Program-made: the position numbers and the translations under genes
Origin: Actinomycetota bacterium
Lineage (GTDB): Bacteria; Actinomycetota; Acidimicrobiia; Acidimicrobiales; Poriferisodalaceae
Reading direction: 5' to 3'
Assembly (NCBI GenBank): GCA_013151655.1
Contig: JAADHX010000415.1
Span: 1 to 10,862 of the forward strand
DNA length: 10,862 nt
The notes under the pieces: generated by a model
Database searches by the model: none
What the model saw: the letters and a program-made list of their open reading frames with translations, nothing else
What the model was told of the DNA's origin: nothing
In this document: positions 5,751 through 10,862 of the stretch, piece by piece
Position numbering within the stretch: position 1 is the stretch's first letter
Layout: every line of letters starts with the position of its first letter

Positions 5751-7964
5751 ATGACCGCGACCAGGGTTCTTCCTTGGCGGCGCGACGCAGCGCCGATCGA
5801 CCAGCTTGTACCTCTGCTCGAGCTGTTCCTACAACGCTGGCCAGAACACGACACCGAACTCATTCGTCGCGCTTACGCCACCGCGGCGGCAGCTCACGGC
5901 GATCAGCGCCGCAAGTCGGGCGAGGCCTACATCTTCCACCCGTTGTCGGTGGCGATGGTGGTTGCCGAACTCGGTCTCGACGAAGTGACTATCGCCGCCG
6001 CTCTGCTGCACGACGCGGTCGAAGATACGGGCTTGAGTCTTCCCGACGTGGCCGCAGCCTTTGGCGAAGAGGTCGCTCACCTGGTCGACGGTGTCACCAA
6101 ACTCGATCAGATCACCTTCGACACCAAAGAGGCCGCCCAAGCAGCCACCATGCGAAAAATGCTGGTGGCGATGGCCCGCGACCTCAGAGTGCTAATCATC
6201 AAGCTGGCCGATCGTCTTCACAACATCTCGACCATCGCTGCTCTTAGCCCAGAAAAGCAGGCTAGAAAGGCCCGCGAAACGCTCGATATCTATGCGCCGC
6301 TGGCTCATCGCCTCGGCATGGAGGGAATGAGGCAACGCCTCGAAGACTTGGCGTTCGCGGCCCTGTACCCGAAACGTTACGCCGAGGTCGATCAGTTGGT
6401 TGCGACGGCAACACCGGCTCAGGATCAGTACATCGACGACGTTGTCACCGAGGTACAACGTCAGCTTTCGGTTATGGGCATTGAGGCCGAGGTCATCGGT
6501 CGCAGCAAACATCTGTGGTCGATCTATGAAAAGATGGTGGTCAAAGGCCGCGGGTTCGACGAGATTTTCGACCTTGTAGCCATAAGGGTTGTGGTCGATT
6601 CGATTCGTGACTGTTATGCCGTGCTTGGGCTAGTTCACGGCACCTGGCACCCGGTTCAGGGGCGCTTCAAAGACTACATTGCGATGCCAAAGTTCAACCT
6701 CTACCAGTCGCTCCACACCACTGTCGTGGGGCCTGGTGGCACAGCGCTCGAGGTTCAGATTCGCACCTCAGAGCAGCATCACCGAGCCGAATTCGGAGTT
6801 GCCGCGCATTGGCGCTACAAAGGTGAATCAGGCGAAGCAGAGGTGCCTTGGCTCGATCGCCTCGTGGATTGGGAGAAGGAGACCTCAGACCCAGACGAAT
6901 TCATGGAGAGCCTCCGCGGCGACCTCGAACACGACGAGGTGTACGTATTTACCCCCAAGGGCGATGTTGTCACGATGCCCATCGGTGCTACCTCGATTGA
7001 CTTCGCCTACGCCATCCACACCGACATTGGCCAGGCCACGATTGGGGTCAAGCTCAACGGCCGTCTGGTGCCGCTCAACCGCGAGCTTGAGTCTGGCGAC
7101 TCGGTTGAGATCTTTACGTCGAAACTCAAAACCGCCGGCCCATCTCTCGACTGGTTGCAGATGGCCGTCACCCCGCGAGCCAGGAACAAGATTCGACAAT
7201 GGTTTGCCAAGGAACGTCGCGACGACGCCATCGAATCGGGCCGCGACGAACTCGAAGACGCGGTGAGACGCGCTGGTCTTCCGGTGAAGGGCTCCCTGAA
7301 CGGCGAGGCCATGGTTTCACTGATCGAAACGCTCGGCTACGGCGACCTCGAAGCGATGCTGCTCGCGATTGGCGAGAACCACCTTTCGCCCCGGTCAGTT
7401 GCGCAAAGGCTCGACCGCGAGCTGCGGGGCGGTACCAAAGAAGAACAACTGCCGGTCCCGGCCATCCAGAACCGAACTTCTCGAAAGAGACGCGACGTTG
7501 GTGTGCACGTCGAAGGTCTCGACGACGTGATGGTTCGTGTAGCTCGGTGCTGCAACCCGGTGCCTGGCGACGAGATCATGGGCTTCGTTACCCGAGGCCG
7601 TGGCGTTTCGGTTCATCGATCCGATTGCGCCAACGCCGTTGGTTTGGCCGACGCCCAAGGCGGACGGCTAGTCGACGTCGAGTGGGACGATGCCTTCGAC
7701 GGATCGTTCATCATGTCGATCGAGGTGAGGGCCCTCGACCGAAGCCGACTGCTCGAGGACGTGTCACGAGCTTTGTCCGATCACCATGTGAACATTCGCG
7801 GCTGTACGACCACAACGGGTTCGGACCACGTCACTGCTATGACGTTCGAGTTCGAACTTGTCGACCCATCACACCTCGACACGTTGTTGCGGTCGGTGCG
7901 AAGCATCCCGTCGGTGTTTGAAGCAGTCCGGGCGTTGCCAGGGGCCCCCGTCCTGTCTGCCTGA
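5751..7964 (+). CDS. rel: Bifunctional (p)ppGpp synthetase/hydrolase (Rel/SpoT family)
   Basis: This enzyme makes (p)ppGpp from ATP and GDP/GTP when ribosomes meet uncharged tRNA, and breaks it down otherwise. The 737-residue protein has the full long-RSH layout. The HD hydrolase has His63, HDAVEDT (87-93, His87/Asp88) and KLADRLHN (151-158, Asp154), so the metal site is intact. The synthetase is at about 245-355, with GRFKDYIA (304-311) and NLYQSLHTTV (316-325). A TGS domain lies near 393-458, followed by a helical region, the Cys-rich element RCCNPVPGDEI (599-609) with HRSDC (622-626), and a C-terminal ACT domain (about 652-730). RFKD is the bifunctional RxKD form rather than the ExDD of synthetase-only RelA. 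ATG 5751 is 4 nt after the secF stop, so the gene is probably co-transcribed and coupled; the frame is open upstream to 5631 but that stretch overlaps secF and has no family match. No apt gene separates it from secF. Confidence 0.97.
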   Translation: MTATRVLPWRRDAAPIDQLVPLLELFLQRWPEHDTELIRRAYATAAAAHGDQRRKSGEAYIFHPLSVAMVVAELGLDEVTIAAALLHDAVEDTGLSLPDVAAAFGEEVAHLVDGVTKLDQITFDTKEAAQAATMRKMLVAMARDLRVLIIKLADRLHNISTIAALSPEKQARKARETLDIYAPLAHRLGMEGMRQRLEDLAFAALYPKRYAEVDQLVATATPAQDQYIDDVVTEVQRQLSVMGIEAEVIGRSKHLWSIYEKMVVKGRGFDEIFDLVAIRVVVDSIRDCYAVLGLVHGTWHPVQGRFKDYIAMPKFNLYQSLHTTVVGPGGTALEVQIRTSEQHHRAEFGVAAHWRYKGESGEAEVPWLDRLVDWEKETSDPDEFMESLRGDLEHDEVYVFTPKGDVVTMPIGATSIDFAYAIHTDIGQATIGVKLNGRLVPLNRELESGDSVEIFTSKLKTAGPSLDWLQMAVTPRARNKIRQWFAKERRDDAIESGRDELEDAVRRAGLPVKGSLNGEAMVSLIETLGYGDLEAMLLAIGENHLSPRSVAQRLDRELRGGTKEEQLPVPAIQNRTSRKRRDVGVHVEGLDDVMVRVARCCNPVPGDEIMGFVTRGRGVSVHRSDCANAVGLADAQGGRLVDVEWDDAFDGSFIMSIEVRALDRSRLLEDVSRALSDHHVNIRGCTTTTGSDHVTAMTFEFELVDPSHLDTLLRSVRSIPSVFEAVRALPGAPVLSA

Positions 7965-7968
7965 CGGG
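7947..7968 (+). terminator. Weak hairpin overlapping the rel stop codon
   Basis: CCCGTC (7947-7952) pairs perfectly with GACGGG (7963-7968) around a 10-nt loop that reaches the rel TGA (7962-7964). There is no T-run after it, so at best it is a poor intrinsic terminator. It lies where rel ends and a new promoter for hisS may begin. Confidence 0.25.
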
Positions 7969-7990
7969 CGCTCGACCAAAACGGGGCGGG

Positions 7991-8020
7991 TTCGCTAGAT
8001 TTACCGTTGATCAGTAAAAT
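7991..8020 (+). promoter_or_regulatory. Candidate hisS promoter
   Basis: TAAAAT (8015-8020) differs from the -10 consensus TATAAT at one base and stands out in this GC-rich stretch. TTCGCT (7991-7996), 18 bp upstream, is a weak -35. Transcription would start near 8027, giving a leader of about 37 nt before the hisS ATG, too short for a T-box. A separate promoter is plausible because rel and hisS are 99 bp apart, the largest gap in the right half of the window. Confidence 0.35.
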
Positions 8021-8063
8021 CGGCGCCGTTGATACCAGCTTGAGGCGTACCATTGGCGACGTT

Positions 8064-9347
8064 ATGGCGACCAAGGTTCAGCGATTTCAGACCCCCATCG
8101 GAACCCACGACCTGCTACCACAGGCGGCGGGCCGTTGGAACGCGTTTCAAGAGCTCTTTGCCAGAGAGGCCAACCTCGCCAACTTTGGCATGATCGAAAC
8201 TCCGATATTTGAACATCTAGGCGTGTTCAGACGTCTTGGTGAAGGCACCGACGTTGTAACCAAAGAGATGTACGACTTTCTCGACAAGGGCGACAGGCAG
8301 ATGGCGCTGCGCCCGGAGAAGACCGCTTCGGTTTGCCGGGCCTTTGCCCAACATCGTCCCACTACACCGTGGAAGGTCTGGTACTCAGGCCCGTTCTTTC
8401 GATATGAGGCTCCCCAGGCTGGTCGGCTTCGTCAGTTCCATCAGGTCGGTGCCGAAATTCTGGGGTCAGACGACCCCGATGTCGATGTCGAAGTCATCGC
8501 CCTCGCGGCCAGAGTCCTAGCGGGCGCAGGACTGCGCCAAAACCTGCTCGTTATCAACTCAATGGGCGATGCCGAGAGCAGGCAACGTTTCGCCGAAGCG
8601 TTGCAACAGTTTCTTCGCGACAACCTCGACAACGTCGACCCGGCCGATCGCCAAAAGGTCGACGCGCACCCGCTCCGCGTGCTCGACTCAAAACGCGACG
8701 CCACCCGCGAGGTCACAGCTCGTGCGCCCCAAGTCGCCGACTTCCTCACCGATGCTGCCACCGAACACTTCGGTCGAGTCAAAGCCGGCCTCGACTCACT
8801 AGCCATCAGCTACACGGTCGAACCTCGACTGGTCAGAGGCCTCGACTACTACAGCCACACCCTTTTCGAGTTTCAGTCGCAGGCCCTCGTTACGGCCCAA
8901 GATGCTCTAGGTGGGGGCGGTCGATACAACGGGCTCGTCAAGGCGCTGGGCGGACCCGAAACTCCTGGCGTTGGGTTTGCGATGGGCATCGAACGGATCC
9001 TGCTCGCCTGTGATGCCGAGCAAACTTTCGTTGCACCCGACGCGTCGCCGGTTGCCTTCGTTGTCGATGTCACTGGTGGTGAAAATGCCCGCGACCTCAC
9101 CTTTGAGCTGCGCGACCTCGGCGTCAGCGCCGATCGGGCCTTCGATCAAAGGTCCATGAAGGCCCAGATGAAAGCAGCCGATCGGTCTGGTGCCCACTGG
9201 GCCGTAATAGTTGGCCAAGACGAGGCCGCGGCTGGCTCCGTCACCCTAAGAAACATGCGCGGGTCAGCTGACCCGCAAAGGTCAATACCGCGAACCGACA
9301 TCGGAACCGAGTTGCTACGACTGCTAGCCGCTCACGCCGACGATTGA
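8064..9347 (+). CDS. hisS: Histidyl-tRNA synthetase (HisRS, class II)
   Basis: HisRS charges tRNA-His with histidine in the cytoplasm. The 427-residue protein is the usual bacterial length. It shows the N-terminal FQTPIGTHDLLP (8-19), motif 1 region PIFEHLGVFRRLGEGTD (47-63), motif 2 with GPFFRYEAPQAGRLRQFHQVG (109-129; key Arg113), the histidine-specific loop LVRGLDYYSHTLFEF (256-270; Arg258), ALGGGGRYNGL (281-291) and motif 3 GVGFAMGIERI (302-312). An anticodon-binding domain fills about 327-427. I chose ATG 8064 because the family begins close to the PxGTxD motif; the frame stays open to a TTG at 8007, but that would overlap the candidate promoter and add 19 residues unlike the family. The Shine-Dalgarno sequence is poor. 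aspS follows after 20 nt, an arrangement common for hisS-aspS. Confidence 0.96.
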   Translation: MATKVQRFQTPIGTHDLLPQAAGRWNAFQELFAREANLANFGMIETPIFEHLGVFRRLGEGTDVVTKEMYDFLDKGDRQMALRPEKTASVCRAFAQHRPTTPWKVWYSGPFFRYEAPQAGRLRQFHQVGAEILGSDDPDVDVEVIALAARVLAGAGLRQNLLVINSMGDAESRQRFAEALQQFLRDNLDNVDPADRQKVDAHPLRVLDSKRDATREVTARAPQVADFLTDAATEHFGRVKAGLDSLAISYTVEPRLVRGLDYYSHTLFEFQSQALVTAQDALGGGGRYNGLVKALGGPETPGVGFAMGIERILLACDAEQTFVAPDASPVAFVVDVTGGENARDLTFELRDLGVSADRAFDQRSMKAQMKAADRSGAHWAVIVGQDEAAAGSVTLRNMRGSADPQRSIPRTDIGTELLRLLAAHADD

Positions 9348-9354
9348 AACCACT

Positions 9355-9360
9355 AGAGGA
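9355..9360 (+). promoter_or_regulatory. Ribosome-binding site choosing the aspS start
   Basis: AGAGGA lies 7 nt before ATG 9368 and 13 nt before a second ATG at 9374. Spacing favours 9368, although the shorter form starting MRTDYCGQL would match the N-terminus of many AspRS proteins more closely. Confidence 0.6.
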
Positions 9361-9367
9361 ACTGTCA

Positions 9368-10862
9368 ATGAGTATGCGAACCGACTACTGCGGCCAGCTT
9401 GGTGTCGACGACATCGGGCGAACTGTCACCGTGTGCGGCTGGGTGTCGAAGAGGCGCGAACACGGCGAACACCTGGCCTTCGTCGACCTCCGCGACCACA
9501 CCGGAATAGTCCAGTGCGTCGTCGACCATGCCCACGACATTCGCTCTGAGTACGTGTTGGCGATCACGGCCACGGTCCGGGCTAGGCCAGACGAAACCGT
9601 CAACTCCTCGATGGCCACCGGTGCCATCGAGCTCGGCGATGCTTCGGTCGAGGTGTTGTCGGCCGCCGAACCACCACCGTTCCAAGTCGATGGTCGCCAA
9701 GAAGTCGACGAGACCATCCGCATTCGCCACCGCTACCTCGACCTGCGAAGCACCAGGATGCAGAAAAACCTGCGAACCAGAGCCAAAGTCAACAGTGCGA
9801 TTCGTACATCGATGGAAGAGCAGGGTTTTCTCGAAGTCGAAACCCCAATGCTCATTGCCTCCACGCCAGAGGGCGCCCGCGACTTCGTAGTACCGAGCCG
9901 ACTGAGGCCTGGCACGTTCTACGCGCTGCCACAGAGCCCCCAGCTGTTCAAGCAGCTTTGCATGGTTGGCGGCATCGATCGGTACTACCAAATTGCCCGC
10001 TGTATGCGCGACGAAGACCTTCGCGCCGACCGGCAGTTCGAGTTCATGCAACTCGACATGGAGATGAGCTTTTCCGACGGCCCAGAAGTGCGTGCGACTA
10101 TCTCCAACGCCGTAGCAGCGGCCACCGAGGCCATCACCGGAACTCGGCCGACCGAGTTCCCAGAGATGACATGGCACGACGCCATGAACCAATACGGCTC
10201 GGACAAACCCGACGTCCGCTTCGAGATGTACCTCGCCGAGCTAACCGACCTTTTCGCCGACACCGGCTTCAACGCTTTCATGGCCCCAAGCATCAAGGGC
10301 ATCTGTGCCAAAGGTGCTGCCGACCAACTAAGCCGCAACAAACTCGATGGCCTCACCGACGCCGCCAAAAGGTGGGGTGCCAAGGGTCTCGTATGGATGA
10401 AGGTTGGCGCCAACGGCGAGGTCTCGTCGCCGGTCGCGAAGTTCATGAGCGAAGCCGAGATTGCCGGGGTGCTTGATCGTCTCGGTGCCGTGGAGGGCGA
10501 CGTGTGTTTCCTAGTGGCCGACAAGTGGGCCAAAACCACCCATGTTCTTGGTTTGCTCCGGCTCGAGCTAGGTCGTCCGCCAGTCACCGAAGGCGGCCTC
10601 AACTTCTTGTGGGTCATCGACTTCCCGCTGTTCGAATCGATCGACGATGACGGCACCCCCGTTTCGACCCATCACCCGTTTACGATGCCCCACGAAGACG
10701 ACATGCACCTCATCAGCGGCGGGGGAGACGGCGGCGAAGAACTTCTCAACGTGCGATCCCAAGCCTACGACCTCGTGCTCAACGGCTGGGAGCTTGGTTC
10801 TGGCTCGGTCCGAATCCACCGCGCCGACATTCAGAGTCAAATATTTGAGCTACTCGGAATCG
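9368..10862 (+). CDS. aspS: Aspartyl-tRNA synthetase (AspRS), 3' end cut by the window
   Basis: AspRS charges tRNA-Asp, and in many bacteria without AsnRS also tRNA-Asn. The frame stays open from ATG 9368 to the window edge, giving 498 residues of an expected 580-600. It has the N-terminal OB-fold anticodon domain (about 1-105), the class II motif 1 region RHRYLDLR (120-127) and FLEVETPML (154-162), PQSPQLFKQL (188-197), motif 2 YQIARCMRDEDLRADR (207-222), QLDMEMSF (228-235), the bacterial GAD insertion (about 275-410), then GLNFLWVIDFPLF (410-422) and HHPFTMP (435-441). Motif 3 lies beyond the edge. His32 in KRREHG sits where non-discriminating AspRS enzymes often have His and discriminating ones Leu, so this enzyme may also make Asp-tRNA-Asn; that depends on GatCAB, not visible here. 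The gene follows hisS by 20 nt and is probably co-transcribed. Confidence 0.96.
   Translation, partial: MSMRTDYCGQLGVDDIGRTVTVCGWVSKRREHGEHLAFVDLRDHTGIVQCVVDHAHDIRSEYVLAITATVRARPDETVNSSMATGAIELGDASVEVLSAAEPPPFQVDGRQEVDETIRIRHRYLDLRSTRMQKNLRTRAKVNSAIRTSMEEQGFLEVETPMLIASTPEGARDFVVPSRLRPGTFYALPQSPQLFKQLCMVGGIDRYYQIARCMRDEDLRADRQFEFMQLDMEMSFSDGPEVRATISNAVAAATEAITGTRPTEFPEMTWHDAMNQYGSDKPDVRFEMYLAELTDLFADTGFNAFMAPSIKGICAKGAADQLSRNKLDGLTDAAKRWGAKGLVWMKVGANGEVSSPVAKFMSEAEIAGVLDRLGAVEGDVCFLVADKWAKTTHVLGLLRLELGRPPVTEGGLNFLWVIDFPLFESIDDDGTPVSTHHPFTMPHEDDMHLISGGGDGGEELLNVRSQAYDLVLNGWELGSGSVRIHRADIQSQIFELLGI

Noticed and set aside
7199..7921. 240-codon arginine-rich + strand frame inside rel
   Set aside because: It overlaps the TGS-to-ACT part of rel in another frame, and rel matches its family residue by residue there.
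8007..8063. Longer HisRS starting at TTG 8007
   Set aside because: The 19 extra residues do not look like a HisRS N-terminus, no ribosome-binding site precedes the TTG, and the candidate -10 box lies within the stretch.
8020..8063. T-box riboswitch before hisS
   Set aside because: The leader from the likely promoter is only about 37 nt, far too short, and no T-box core sequence is seen.
9365..10192. 275-codon open frame on the minus strand
   Set aside because: It lies antisense to aspS, which has unbroken family motifs across the whole stretch. The minus frame has no recognisable motif and is a by-product of GC-biased codons.

Overview
This window looks like a housekeeping stretch from a moderately high-GC actinobacterium. 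An Acidimicrobiia-like lineage is my best guess. The reasons are the gene order, the Rel, SecD, HisRS and AspRS sequence style, frequent non-ATG starts, and a long Thr/Pro/Glu-rich linker in an exported domain. This placement is inference from reading, not from a search. All recognisable genes lie on the + strand, and I see no phage, CRISPR or insertion-sequence gene.

Layout: (1) 1-289 holds no convincing gene; it opens with three tandem 13-bp repeats. (2) 290-2398 is the queuosine tRNA-modification pair queA-tgt, joined by an ATGA overlap. queA changes reading frame near its 5' end, and Tgt lacks the three cysteines of the usual zinc site. (3) 2440-5746 is the Sec accessory set yajC-secD-secF. 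secD follows a 137-nt leader with two hairpins and a possible 16-codon reading frame, starts with TTG, and encodes a roughly 85-residue low-complexity insert. secF overlaps secD by ATGA. (4) 5751-7964 is a full-length bifunctional rel/spoT-type (p)ppGpp synthetase/hydrolase, starting 4 nt after secF. (5) 8064 to the right edge is hisS followed by aspS; aspS is cut by the window end.

The genes serve translation fidelity (Q34 modification, His and Asp charging), protein export (YajC-SecDF helping SecYEG), and sensing of uncharged tRNA (Rel). The queA-tgt-yajC-secD-secF order is widespread in bacteria, and rel-hisS-aspS is a common actinobacterial neighbourhood. The apt gene often found between secF and rel is absent, and so are the small genes often found between rel and hisS.

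I do not see a clear new system. The best leads are the combined anomalies in the two queuosine genes, and the secD leader as a possible regulatory element. The 13-bp repeats also carry perfect TTGACA hexamers on the minus strand.
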